Positions 10,825 to 21,179 of a stretch of DNA of 64,000 bases are shown in pieces. Under the pieces are notes generated by a model, which worked only from the letters and a program-made list of their open reading frames with translations, searched no databases and was not told where the DNA came from. This stretch comes from Phytophthora quininea (lineage: Eukaryota; Oomycota; Peronosporomycetes; Peronosporales; Peronosporaceae), in contig JAAVTG010000347.1 of NCBI GenBank assembly GCA_011947345.1, positions 1 to 64,000 on the forward strand, written 5' to 3'. The first letter of the stretch is position 1, and each line of letters starts with the position of its first letter. The translations under genes and the position numbers were made by a program.

Positions 10825-11597
10825 CTAACTTCTTCTAATCTCGAGCGGTAATGTCTGAAGGCCAAGCGCGTAGGAGTACAGCCTGGCGTCGATCGCATCT
10901 TGCTCTCGACGTTTTCGAGCTTCTAGCCACTCTAGCAGACCGTCCAGCGGCGCATGAACGACGTCAATCATTTCGTCAGGCTCCAACTGCTGCAGCAACG
11001 GAGGGTGCTGCTCCTCCGCTCTAACTTCGACCAGCAGCAGTCTGCACTTGCCGTTGGTGATCCCTTGGTCGTTGACCATCGGCGGGCCCATGTGCAGCAC
11101 GCGCGAGCCAACATAGCCCGTCTCCTCCTTCAGTTCTCTCATAGCCGCCACTTCTGGCGCTTCTTGTGCATCGATCAGTCCCGCAGGCAGCTCGAGCACC
11201 CACTGGCCAACGGGAGGACGGAACTGGCGGATCAGCACCACTCGGGTGGGGAGCCTGGTTTGGTCAGGAATGGGAACACCACGACGGCGTCGCAGACTTC
11301 CTGCTGCTTACGCTCTGCTGTGGATGCTGCCACCTTGTCATCATCTCCGTTACTTGTCTTGGGGTACGTAGTCGTTCGCTCCAGGCCTGTCCAGTGCCGC
11401 TCGGAGCCTTCTGCGTCCAGGAACAAGATGCGCTTGAGACGGATCCACGGGTTCTCGAACACGGTGAGCTCCGACACGACGCGAGGCAGCTGGCGCTTGT
11501 CGCGACTGGAGGAGAAGGTTGCTGGCGTTGAGCTTTGGCTAGCAGCTCGGAAGAAAGTAGCAGGCCGGCGCAAGGCACGTCGGCCGAAGAGCAGCAT
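10825..11597 (-). CDS. Nudix hydrolase, probably ADP-sugar type; one frame break
   Basis: The protein begins at the ATG at 11597 (MLLFGRRALRRPATFFRAAS), a basic Ser/Arg-rich leader consistent with mitochondrial targeting. A beta-grasp-like N-terminal region (ELTVFENPWIRLKRILFLD) precedes the Nudix fold. The Nudix box is complete: G-x5-E-x7-REUxEExGU appears as GLIDAQEAPEVAAM followed by RELKEETGYV. Layout and LPAGLID resemble NUDT5/NUDT14-type ADP-ribose or nucleotide-sugar pyrophosphatases. The frame changes once near 11252: FPFLTKP and LPTRVVLIRQFRPPVG join if one base is added. Substrate is inferred only from overall similarity. Confidence 0.8.
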
Positions 11598-11749
11598 GAT
11601 CACGAATGCAAACCGCACAACCAACGACAGTTATATAGCAATTTGCTGGTATTGAGGTCTTTGCTTACAAGAGCAACTTCAACAACTTGCATGTCTATCT
11701 GTTGCCTTGCAACTCGCTCGTTATCTATGGTCGCGTACATCTGCAGTCT

Positions 11750-13419
11750 CTAACGTGCCTCCACGAGAACCGGCAGCGCCACCTTGGTCTGCACGTCTAG
11801 ATAGGCGGGGCACACCACGCGAACCTCGAACTCATACTTGCCTGCAACCAAACAAATGTTAGCTGTCACTATAGATCCAACAAAGAGCGAAGAAGACATA
11901 CCAGGGGTCTCCGGGCCGAGGAAGCCTGCCTTCTGGGTCACTTGCTGCGATAGGTCCAAGCACTACACGATACATACAACACGGGTTAGTACAACACTAT
12001 CACAATGTCGATAAGGAGTTGTTGTCCGCACCTTCCACGCCGCGTAGAGACGTCCAGTGCCCTTGTCAACGACGAGGAACCACACGTGCTCCTTCCGAAA
12101 CGGACTCTTGGGGTCCACGTGGTCGAAGATTGTAGCCGCTAGCGGTGCTGTCTCGCCCGCGTTAAGGTGAAGTCGTTGCAAGACAGTTTGCAGGGTAAGC
12201 CAATCTCCAGGCTGGATGTTCGGCTCGTCCAGCACGGCCAGCGTCGTTCCCTCGACCTGCAGCTTCGGTAGCTGGACTTCAGCTGCCGTAACGCGTTCAC
12301 GCTCTTCACGCAAAGCTAGCTCGTCCGGCACAAAACTGCCTTGCGCCAAGCTAGACAGCAGCGATAGAGCGCGGAGCAATGGGATTGCCGGGTACGCCCG
12401 CTTCACCAATTGCTCGGCAGCGACATTGGCAAAGATCTCGACCAGATAGGGCATCTCCAGCAGCACCTTCTGGAAGCGCTGGTCCACCCACGACGGGCGC
12501 GACACACTACGCAATTTATCACGGCGGAGGTACTGGTACAGTGCCAGCATGTTCTCGCGAGCCACGGGGTCCGGATGTTTGCGAATGCGTCCGATCACTT
12601 CGCCGGGAAGCGCCTTGGCCGCCTCCATCTTCTTCGCGAGCTTGTCATGCGTCTTGGAGCGGTGCTGTGCTTCCAATCGTGCTTCTTCCTGAATTCCTCC
12701 CGCAGCCCCCGCCATCTCGTCACACGCCAGCAGCAACTCCACCACATCGTGGACACTCATCTTCTCCTTCAGAGCATTCACGAAGCTCGCGCGCGTCCTC
12801 TTGGAGACCTGCGTCCGGTCTCGTCGCCCCGCACTCTTCAGAAGCCAATTGACAAGGTACCCGAGTCCTCCGAAGATGGCGCCAAAGTAGAGCAACACAA
12901 CGAGCGAGCCAGTGCTGCCGCTGGTGCCGCTGAACATCGAGCCGAAGGCCACGTTCATGAGCATGGACTGGCGCCCGTCTGGGTGGCCGTAGAGACGGTA
13001 GTTCTCCATCGCTTGGGGGTCTGTCAGCGCCTCGTACGCCTTGGTCACGCGAGCGAACTTTGCCGCCGCCGCCTTGGGGTTGTGCAGGTTCTTGTCCGGG
13101 TGCAGCTGCCTGCCCAGCGCCCTGAAGGCCTTTTGATCTGGCGAGAGGACACAGAGTCGCTCACGCCCAAGATCTCGTACGGGTCGAACACGCCCGACGT
13201 GTCCACGCTCTGAAGGGCGACGAGACAGTGCCACAGGAGCGCTGCAGCGACGGCCAACACGGCCAGGTGCAGGGCAAACCCGGCCGTGCGCAGCTTCTTG
13301 GGGGTCCTCAGCACGCGGTAGGTGGTGAACAGCACGGCGGGGACCACGTACAGTGCCAGCATGACGCCCGCGAACGCGTAGAAGGCGCCATCCGCCTCGG
13401 ACAACATCTCCATCGCCAT
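11750..13419 (-). CDS. SEC63: SEC63-like ER translocon J-domain protein
   Basis: SEC63 sits in the ER membrane and recruits BiP to the Sec61 channel. The minus-strand gene starts at 13419 with two membrane segments, then a luminal J domain (FDPYEILGVSDSVSSRQI, then KAFRALGRQLHPDKN with the HPD motif), a third membrane segment (SLVVLLYFGAIFGGLGYLV) and a cytosolic Sec63/Brl region ending in a beta-sandwich (FRKEHVWFLVVDKGTGRLYA, then EFEVRVVCPAYLDVQTKVAL). Exons are 13419-12032, 11962-11902 and 11841-11750, with GT-AG introns in frame. One base is missing in the A run complementary to 13132-13135: QIKKAFRAL needs AAAAA. The order TM-TM-J-TM-Brl is diagnostic for SEC63. Confidence 0.88.
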
Positions 13420-13440
13420 GTCGATCAGAACTGTGTGGGC

Positions 13441-13496
13441 ACTAGGGTCTAGGGTCTAGGGTCTAGAGTCTAGAGTCTAGAGTCTAGAGTCTAGGG
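13441..13496 (+). repeat. Heptamer array (TCTAGGG/TCTAGAG)8, telomere-like
   Basis: Eight tandem 7-bp units: ACTAGGG, TCTAGGG twice, TCTAGAG four times, TCTAGGG, followed by TTTA. The unit differs by one base from TTTAGGG, the telomere repeat reported for oomycetes. The array lies in the promoter region between SEC63 and the His-rich gene. Confidence 0.9.
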
Positions 13497-13813
13497 TTTA
13501 ACGCAGGAACCTTTGTGACGAGCAGCACCGACGTCGGTCTGGTCGTACGCATTATCTCGCCGCATTTAGCCGCGCGCGGATGAAGACGCACGGAGGAAAA
13601 CACCTTCATCATTCTCCTTCCTGGAATAGCCGCCCGGCGCTTTATTTGGCATTGGAAGCGTTTTTCCAACTGTATTGAATCCGAAACCACTTAGTATTTT
13701 TACGCGGAAGCGTGCAATTACATCGCCGGCAAGCCGAGACGCACTTCCGTTCTTCGCCGTCGATCGCATTGATTTTTGTGTGGCGCTCTGGCGTTGTGTT
13801 TTCTTCGAGCAGC

Positions 13814-15037
13814 ATGTCGACCCCGCTGAAGGCTCTGATCCAAGAGCGACTGAAGGCCAAGATCGTACGTCGAGAACCGGACTACAACTACGTCGATGAC
13901 GACTACCAATGCGGCTCGGACCGCTCTCGACGGCATTCCGCGGAGATCGCAGTGTACGATGTTTCCTCTCGCGACGGCGACATTATGATGACTTCTTCGT
14001 CTCGACTCACGCATATCGATCCGTCGGCGTATTTGGTGCCATCACCGCACAGTGACCCGTACTACCCGCACGCACACGGCGGCCGTAGCCCCGAAAATCA
14101 TAATCGACACCGACACTCAGGACACTCACATGAACAATATTGCACTCATGACGTACGTCATGACCAGCACCATTTGCATCACCGTCGTCACCATCACGAC
14201 CATAGTCGTGAACGACAACCGCGCTACGAGCCATCTTACCGAGAGGGATACAGGGACTCGAGTTATGGCCGCCGTCCCGTATCGCCTTGGCGCCTCTCAG
14301 ATTACGTTTCAACATCGAGAAGCGCTCCGATGTCGCGCGGGTACCGAGAACACCCTCCGGAGAAATTCCACAAGGAGTATATGCGCGGACAGTATGACGT
14401 CCGAGGTGTTTTGCCATCGCCCGAATATACCAAGTCCACCTTTCACCAGTCTAATCACCACTCCAACGTACACTACCGCGAACGCTATGGCTGGGGAGAT
14501 CGAGCGTACGATTACAATCAGTCCGTTCCCGTAGTGCGAGGGCCTTCGTCGACGCATCACGGCCGCGGTGAGGATTGCCACGCGTCTGTTAAATCCGCTG
14601 GTTATTCGAATAGCCACTCCCATTCGAACCAGAACCGCGACTCCGACAAGCACTCGGAGGAGATTCTTCCGGCCTCGCCAACTCGGCACCAGCCTGACGC
14701 GACTAGCCCAGAGCAAAAATCGATGAGACCAGACGGCAGATTCCGCCGTCACTTGACATGGGCGTTGTCGATCCGGCAGCAAGAGTTACAGGAAAACACG
14801 TACCTGGACCGCCATCCTGTCGCCCGAAAGCCGTCTCGCTGCCAAGGTGCGTGCGCAGTACTGATTGCTATTCCACCGCCAGTTGAGTCTCACCATGTCA
14901 TCCTGCACTTCATCCAGGCGTTTGTGGAGAAGCGGCGACGACGCACCGACAAGAGCACGCCCAGGACGAGGGCCACGCAGCGGTGGCTCGAGGCGATGGA
15001 GGCAACAAATGAGTGGGACGAAGCACTTGTAGATTAA
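13814..15037 (+). CDS. His/Ser/Arg-rich disordered protein (407 aa)
   Basis: An intact single-exon frame starts at ATG 13814 (MSTPLKALIQERLKAKIVRR). Most of the protein is low complexity: a His-rich tract around residues 90-130 (including HHLHHRRHHHDHSRERQ), then Tyr/Arg/Ser-rich sequence. The last 90 residues look more ordered and basic (GRFRRHLTWALSIRQQELQE, then HHVILHFIQAFVEKRRRR). No catalytic motif is visible. Such composition suits metal binding or a nuclear/RNA-associated disordered protein, but no function can be assigned. It is transcribed divergently from SEC63. Confidence 0.7.
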   Translation: MSTPLKALIQERLKAKIVRREPDYNYVDDDYQCGSDRSRRHSAEIAVYDVSSRDGDIMMTSSSRLTHIDPSAYLVPSPHSDPYYPHAHGGRSPENHNRHRHSGHSHEQYCTHDVRHDQHHLHHRRHHHDHSRERQPRYEPSYREGYRDSSYGRRPVSPWRLSDYVSTSRSAPMSRGYREHPPEKFHKEYMRGQYDVRGVLPSPEYTKSTFHQSNHHSNVHYRERYGWGDRAYDYNQSVPVVRGPSSTHHGRGEDCHASVKSAGYSNSHSHSNQNRDSDKHSEEILPASPTRHQPDATSPEQKSMRPDGRFRRHLTWALSIRQQELQENTYLDRHPVARKPSRCQGACAVLIAIPPPVESHHVILHFIQAFVEKRRRRTDKSTPRTRATQRWLEAMEATNEWDEALVD

Positions 15038-15085
15038 TTTGGTTTACGTTGAAGTTTTCCTTGGAGCGTCATAATCCGAACTTTA

Positions 15086-15093
15086 CTCATTCG
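15086..15093 (+). promoter_or_regulatory. Oomycete-type initiator-like site
   Basis: CTCATTCG lies about 42-49 bp upstream of the PEBP start codon. It fits the oomycete initiator core (TCAYTYY class) usually found 20-80 bp before the ATG. Assignment is by motif and position only. Confidence 0.35.
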
Positions 15094-15134
15094 ACACACC
15101 AACAAGCGATCTTAGTACCACAAAAAGAAACAAG

Positions 15135-15939
15135 ATGTCGTACGGATCCAAGATGCCGCCGCCGCCACCAGCGACGTCCTCGCTGCGCGCCGCTGGCTTC
15201 CTGGTGTCCGTCGCTTTCTTCGTAAGCGCGCTGTTCATGGTCGCGATCATGCAACACGTCGGCGTGGGAGACGGCCCTGCCAGCGAGCTCTTGAGTAGCC
15301 CAAGAGGCGCCCTCACACTGCGACTAGCGGCGGCTAAACCAGATGCAGACGCAGTGCCGCTACAAATTCTGCAGCAGCTTAACTTGCAACTAAGTGCAGA
15401 CGCCGAAGACGTGCGTGTCTCGCTCGCCTTCAACGGTGGAGACCCCGTCGTGTCCGGAGATTTCGTGCCGATGAAGGAGGTAGGCGTCAGGCAAGAACGT
15501 ATACCCGAGTTGTTTTTATATTGATAATATTTATTTTCCTGTGAGCCAGGCCCAAGAAGCTCCGAGCGTGTCGATCGAAGGCACTTCCTCGAGCACTGCT
15601 GAGCTGTACACCTACGTGCTGGTCGACATCGATGCGCCAGACCCAAAGGCGCCGACGCACGCTCCGTTCCTACACTACATCCTAGCAGACTTGACTGTGG
15701 ACGACCAGGAGCAGCAGCATGAGGTGGTAGTGCCGTACTATCCTGTGACGCCGCCGGTGGGAGAGCACCGCTACTTGTCATTGCTTTTTCGTCAACAAGA
15801 GGATGACTTTGACGGTCCAGACGACGCCCTCACGGCGGAGCGCTCGAACTTTGACGTGGCCAGATTCGCCACCCAGCACAAGCTACAACTGGTGACCACT
15901 GCGAGCTTCCACTCGCACCCAGCCTCCCAGGACGCGTAA
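15135..15939 (+). CDS. PEBP-family protein with N-terminal membrane anchor
   Basis: Two exons (15135-15479 and 15550-15939, 70-bp intron) give 244 residues. After a Pro-rich head there is one hydrophobic segment (AAGFLVSVAFFVSALFMVAI, about residues 20-40), a signal anchor or uncleaved signal. A phosphatidylethanolamine-binding protein fold follows. Its anion-pocket motifs are present: YTYVLVDIDAPDPKAPTHAP (the DPDxP-type motif), LHYILADL, and GEHRYLSLLFRQ (the GxHRY motif). PEBPs bind phospholipid head groups or act as kinase or protease regulators. The anchor distinguishes this from cytosolic PEBP/RKIP. No frame break is seen. Confidence 0.85.
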
Positions 15940-15982
15940 CAGAGGAACTCGTTGCTTACATTTAGTTGACTTCTACAAGAAG

Positions 15983-17021
15983 CTAACGAAGCTCTGGGAT
16001 GCTTTTCATCTCCTGTTGCTGCGTTTGGATACTGCGGACGAGGTTCTGGTGCTCGATTGGTAGATGCCGCAGCTGATTCGGAGTAGCTTTGAGCAGCTTG
16101 TTGTAGCGCTTTGCGAATTGTACAAGCTCGAGCTGCGTCCTCGGCAGCTTCAGCAATTGTTTCTCCGGTAGTTTTAGCAGATTTTGCAGTACTTCGCGCT
16201 GTGCAGGCCCCAGTTTTTGCAGGCACTTCCACTTCGCTGTGATATCCGGAGCCTCGTCAACACTTGCCGTGGTGCTGTTGTTGTTATTTGCTTCGTCCTC
16301 GGGTGTGACGGGACTTTTCGCTTTCCTACGCGCGCTCAGGTACTGCTCGAGCTGTTCTAGCTTTTTCGCTACCTTTTTCCGTATCAGCAGCACAAACGGC
16401 GTTCCGGGCAGCTTGTTCTGGGCAATCGAAAGTGAGTTAATGATGATGTTTTCGCAGATTTCAGCTCGCAGGTTCGGCCTTACCAGTCGCGTGTTGATAT
16501 ACTTCTCCGACAGCATTCGAATTAGCGATGCTTCCTCTTCGGCAGATCCTGTGCTGGTAGCTGCGAGCTGTTCGATTTCGTCGGTAACCTCGCGCAGCAA
16601 TCTCTTGGCATTCAAATCTGGGTCATTGTCAACGGAAGCTTGCTTTGGCGGATTGTCAGGTGGCGGCGGCATTGTCGGGGAGGTGGGACGATCAGCCCGG
16701 CAACGGCGATCGCGGGGCCTATTCGTCTCGGAGGGGCTTCGACGTTGAAGCTCGACAGTCGCTTCAGCCGTGCATCCAGCACTTCCACGTTTTTGACTCG
16801 GACAGCCGAGTCTGCGGAAGCTGCGTCAAGCTCATAGAGCGCGAGAGCGGCAAATGCTTGGAGGTCGTTCGGTATTGCCTAGCTCCGTAGATTGTCTCGA
16901 TAGTCTCGTCCAGAATACCCAACGCAGAGTGCGAAGACGAAGCGGGTAGTCGTGTAGTAGCTCTTCCAGCCGAATCGCCGTACTGGGTCAAGTCTGCTGC
17001 GATATCGAACAGACTCGACAT
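15983..17021 (-). CDS. Conserved-looking helical protein of unknown function, frame shifted
   Basis: The ATG at 17021 begins MSSLFDIAADLTQYGDSAGR. The reading continues with AIPNDLQAFAALALYELDAA, VKNVEVLDARLKRLSSFNVE and a Pro-rich hinge, then an acidic helical middle (LLREVTDEIEQLAA, SEKYINTRLVRPNLRAEICE). The C-terminus is Leu/Gln-rich (LLKLPEKQLLKLPRTQLELV). Frame changes are needed near 16875 and 16678; the second lies at a C/G run in a Pro-codon tract. Total length would be about 345 residues. There is no signal peptide or membrane span. I do not recognise the family. The alternating helices and poly-Pro hinge suggest a structural or complex-forming role. It is convergent with PEBP, with only 43 bp between stop codons. 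Confidence 0.6.
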
Positions 17022-17209
17022 TGTCGCCGTGAAAAACAACAGGAACTGGAGCAAACATCACATTCGCGAGCAGTGTTGCCTATTCTTGGTAACCTGCAAC
17101 AGCACCATATAAATACCGTTGAGAAGCGCCGTTGCGCTTTCCTTGCCCTTCCAGTCCGCCAAGTCGACGCTGAACAACACACCAGTCGCAGCAAGTACCC
17201 CCCCAAGCC

Positions 17210-18201
17210 ATGTCCACGCTCACATCTGCGCAGCTCCATGTCAAACGCAGCTCCACTCGCCTCCATGCGCCTCCGGGCGGAGTGTCGAGCATCTCGTTCG
17301 GTGCGTCTTGACATTCTATTCACCTTCTAACCCAGTTGACTCATTGGTGCTGTGTGATCTAGGCTGCGGCGGTCTAGGCACCGCTGAACCAGCTGAAGAC
17401 TTGTCGAGCAAGGAGGAGTCCAGCTACTCTCGCCCAGGCAGCAGTGGCCAATATGCTCCTTCCCACACAAGCTACAGTAGCAGCAACAACAATGCCCCAA
17501 GCGGGTACCCCAACTACTCGACCAAGGTCGACTCGGCCCCGTACAATAACTACGCTCCTCAGCACCAGTCGCAGCAGTATCAGCAGTACCAACAGCAGCC
17601 GAACTATCCCAACAGCTACAACAGCAGCAGCAGTGGCAACTTTGGCAACAATAACTTTTCTGGACGGCCTCCATCGTCACGTTCGCGCTCCAGCTGCCGT
17701 TCTAGCTCGAGCTCTTGCTCCTGGGGCTCGCAGCCGCCGCTCACGTCGTCGAAAAGAGACCAGAACTGGGAGAAGAAGCGGCGGCAGTGGCTGGCCCGCA
17801 AGAACGGCACGAGCAGCAGCTACGACAACAACTACAGCGCCAGTAATGCCGGCGACAGCGAGCCCCGGCCAACTTCAACTTGGAGCCAGGATATGCAGGA
17901 CGCTGGCTGCCCGGCCTCGCCGCTGTCCAAGTTCATGCACCAGCACGCGCAGCAGCCGCCGCCGTCCCCGGGCGCCGAGTACCAGCGCGTGGGCACGGCC
18001 TGCAGCTCTCGCAGTGGCGGCAGCAATGGCAACAGCTACACGGCGACGCCGTATCAGTCGCAGCCGTTCCAGAGTCCAGCGCCCGCCGGCTACAGCGCCG
18101 CCAACTACTCGCGCGGCGGGCTGTCCACTGCGTCGTCCAGCAGCAGCAGCAGCGGCAGACGCCAGCCGCCTGGAGGCCGATGCCAGTGGGCGTTGGCCTA
18201 G
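17210..18201 (+). CDS. Disordered Ser/Gln/Tyr-rich protein with SPIRAL1/Jupiter-like N-terminus
   Basis: Two exons (17210-17300 and 17363-18201, 62-bp intron) keep frame and give 309 residues. The N-terminal exon encodes SSTRLHAPPGGVSSISFG, which matches the short PPGGxSSxxFG motif of the SPIRAL1 and Jupiter/HN1 microtubule-associated proteins. The rest is low complexity: SYSSSNNNAPSGYPNYS, Gln/Tyr repeats (QHQSQQYQQYQQQ), a Ser/Arg tract and a basic patch WEKKRRQWLARKNG. The end contains a second RRQPPGG, so two motif copies may flank a disordered linker. Role in microtubule binding is inference from the motif. The second PPGG copy may continue in another frame after a one-base shift. Confidence 0.65.
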
Positions 18202-18648
18202 TGTCGGCCATACAAACTCTAGGGTTGAGCGAAACGTCGCGTCCGCTTGAACTTGAGCGCCGAGAATTCCTCTGGTTTTTCTCGGCGCATATGGGTGCTG
18301 CCGATCCGGGCCCTGCTCTTTTAGCTTTAATGGTCGGTCTTGCTGTGCGTGCTGGTGCTGCTGGCCATGAGCGACGGCTTCTGCCCGCCGTCGCGAGAAC
18401 AGTTCGCCATCGACGAAAATCAAGAAGGAAAACACGAGAGATCTTTGGCAAATACTTTTAAGTCACGTTCGAAATAAATAGCTCGTATCGGTCGAGAATA
18501 ATGAATGCGACGGACGCTCGCCTCGGTGTGGTCGTCTGCGGAGGAGTGTCCACGTGGGCTGGGGGGCTCACCGGCCTCCCGTCGAGGGTGTCCTGGGCCG
18601 CTCTAATACTTGAAATAGGTTACTTGAGTTCTCTCTCTCTCTTCGTCT

Positions 18649-19238
18649 TCACCGCTTGGGCGAGATGGACAGCATGATGAACGCCGACATGTCAAAGGTC
18701 CCCGCTTGCCGCTTGTCCAGCGGGTCGATGCAGCGCGCCTCCCGAGGAAAGCAGAGCCCCCTCAGGATGCGTGGCTCGGGCGTCTCGGGCGTATCCAGCA
18801 GCGCTAGGGGCTGCGGCTTGGCCACGGGCCGCGCCATGCTGACGGGTCCGTCGGCGATGCTGCAGCAGTCGCTGAAGCTGCTGGTGATCTCGGCCACGCG
18901 CTGCTTCTTTTGCGCAGCAGCATATTCTCGCGCGAGTTGCGGCGCAGCGGCAGCACGTCGTCGTCCAGCACTGAGGCGCGGGCCGGCATCGAGCAGCTCA
19001 GCGCCACGTCGGAGCCCAGACACTCGAGGTCGCCCAGCTCCAGCGAGAACTGCAGCGAGTGGCGCTCCTGGTTGTCGTCGGCCTCGTCACCGCTGCTGGC
19101 GGGGCTGTCCATGGTGGCGCGCGAGCGCTTGAAGCGCTGCGATCGTCCGAAGCTGTCGAAGCCTGCGCTGCTGCTGCCGGTGGTGGTGGCTTCCTGGGCC
19201 AGCGCCACGAGGTCGTCGCACGCTCGGGATCGCTTCAT
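18649..19238 (-). CDS. Hypothetical basic/acidic small protein, one frame break
   Basis: The ATG at 19238 begins MKRSRACDDLVALAQEATTT, followed by a second basic patch RSQRFKRSRATMD that could be a nuclear localisation signal. An acidic stretch (SSGDEADDNQERHSLQFSLE) follows. The C-terminal half, in a second frame, reads KKQRVAEITSSFSDCCSIAD and ends with AFIMLSISPKR. The two frames join at 18908-18911 if the A run (plus-strand TTTT) has one more base. About 196 residues in total. No family is recognised; nuclear location is inference. Confidence 0.55.
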
Positions 19239-20492
19239 GGCATGCACGGGGATGTTCACTGTGTCGCTGGCAGTCGCTCGCTCCTCGCTCTCGGCCGGTA
19301 AATTGCGTTCTGAGAGCCGTGGCCCGTCCGGCGGCAGGCCAAGGCTGGAGTATAACGACGCGCCATACAGAAATCAAGTGAGCTGCGCGCAGACGGGCGC
19401 GGCGAGAGACCGGGCGCCACACCCGACGAAAAGCCAGCCCGAACCCGGCGCGAATTTCAACCACGCCGGCGTCCCGGCCGAAGCGGCCCATGCCGGACCT
19501 CCCACCGAACCAGTTGGGACGGATCGAGTCGGACGCAGCACTTGAAGCGCCGAAAAACGCGAAAAGGCAACTTGCTGCTGGCAACAACGCGCCGATGAAT
19601 ACGGGGGCAAATCACGACGCTGCGGCCCGGAAGCACGAGGAAGGGTGGGGCTGCTGGGGCTGCCCGCCCGCCAGCGGCAATCGCTCGACGGGGGCGGCGC
19701 TGGCGGCACCTCGGGGGTCGAGCGATATCTTTGGTCCGTGCCCCCGAACGCACACTCGTCCGCACAGACCCGAGGCTGGCGCCACTAACTCTGAAACGCA
19801 TAGTTGAAGTTCCGCCCCGAGCGAGTCAGAGCCGTGTTTCAGCATGCAAAAAGTCGACGAGCCAGAGCTGCTCCGCTCGGCGTGCTGCGCTCGGCGAGCT
19901 CGCCGCCGTCGATCAGATGCACTCGTCTACAGCCGTTGCTGTTTTACCTCGTCGACGCACGCGCGCTGGTCGATGGAGTTGCAGTGGAGCTGCGGCGAAG
20001 AGCTCGTGCTGGTGGTGGCGACGGCGATTTAACATCCAGCGGATTTGACAGCCGGCGCCGCGTCAAACGTGGTGCCGCGACCGCGAATCTATTTACTCCT
20101 GCTTGCTCGCCGTCGCGGGAAGAGATAACACGAGAAGAGCTGCAGGCTGCAAGCAAGCGCTGTGCAAGTCAGGGAAGGAAGAACTGAGTTGGCGTGTTTC
20201 GCGCGACGACCACACGCAACAGCAATTCAAAACTGCTCTGGAAGTGCCAATTCCGGCGCAAGCTCGGCAAGCCAGCTCTGCAACGTCGTCCTATCCAGTG
20301 GTGAACCTCGCTCGTTGACAGATCGGATTTCATCATCTCTCGAGCACCAGGCAAAGTTTGCAACCACAAGCAAGCAAGGGGAGCCATCTGGGCACGTTGT
20401 ACTTATTCACTTGTGTGTCTTGGTATGACTCCGTTCCTGCCGCACCAAACTTTTCGCTAGGGTTTCCTAGCCGCCATCTGCGCTCTGCGGAG
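19239..20492. other. Intergenic, about 1.25 kb, no supported gene
   Basis: Many overlapping GC-rich open frames on both strands, none with a recognisable domain, ATG context or splice pattern. It probably holds the promoter of the gene ending at 19238 and the downstream region of the ankyrin gene. Confidence 0.5.
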
Positions 20493-21179
20493 CTAGTGCT
20501 GCTGCGGCTCCCCGAGGAGACACGCAAGGTCCTCGAAGCCGCTGCGGGCAGCCACCTGCGCCGCGGTGGCGCCCTCATCGTCCTCCAGCTCCAGCAGGTG
20601 GTCGTCGCCTGCGTCCGACGGACTGCGCTTCAGCAGCAGTCGAGCCGCGTCGAGACGCCCACGGCTGGCGGCAACGTGCAGAGCAGTCTCGCGCCTCGAT
20701 GTGAGCTGCGAGGAGGCGCTGGCGCCGTGGTCCAGCAGCAGCGTGAGCGCGCCCACGTCGCCGCTGTAGGCCGCCGCGTGGATCGGCGCCCAGCCGCGGT
20801 AGTCCGTCGCGAGCACGTCCGCGTGGTGGTCCAGCAGCACGCGCACAGTCTCCTCCGAGCCGGCCAGCACGGCAAAGTGCAGCGGCCGGCGCTTGAACAT
20901 GCGCTTCTCGATGGCATCCACGTCGGCACCGTGTTGTAGCAGCAGCTGTGCAGCCTCCGTCTGGCCGCGGTCGCAGGCCCAGTGCAGCGGCGTTAGGCCG
21001 TACTTGTCCAGCGCCAACGCCTGCGCGGCGTCCTCACGCAGGATTTGGCGCAAGTCCTCGGTCTCGCCGGCGCGCGCCGCCGCGTGCACGGGCGTGGTGT
21101 CCAGCTCCTCGTGCAGCTCGTCCACGCCGACTTGGTGCACGGGCTCCTGTTGCTGCCGCGGGTGCTCGAAGCTCGTCAT
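20493..21179 (-). CDS. Ankyrin-repeat protein (228 aa)
   Basis: An intact frame with ATG at 21179 (MTSFEHPRQQQEPVHQVGVD). Nearly the whole chain is ankyrin repeats: TPVHAAARAGETEDLRQIL, YGLTPLHWACDRGQTEAAQL, RRPLHFAVLAGSEETVRVLL, WAPIHAAAYSGDVGALTLLL, ETALHVAASRGRLDAARLLL and a final half repeat (ATAAQVAARSGFEDLACLL). That is about six repeats and no other domain. Ankyrin proteins act as protein-interaction scaffolds; the partner cannot be told. No frame break. Confidence 0.85.
   Translation of the reverse strand: MTSFEHPRQQQEPVHQVGVDELHEELDTTPVHAAARAGETEDLRQILREDAAQALALDKYGLTPLHWACDRGQTEAAQLLLQHGADVDAIEKRMFKRRPLHFAVLAGSEETVRVLLDHHADVLATDYRGWAPIHAAAYSGDVGALTLLLDHGASASSQLTSRRETALHVAASRGRLDAARLLLKRSPSDAGDDHLLELEDDEGATAAQVAARSGFEDLACLLGEPQQH

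Noticed and set aside
13441..13496. A true chromosome end
   Set aside because: Genes continue on both sides, and the units are variants (TCTAGGG/TCTAGAG), not the TTTAGGG repeat itself.
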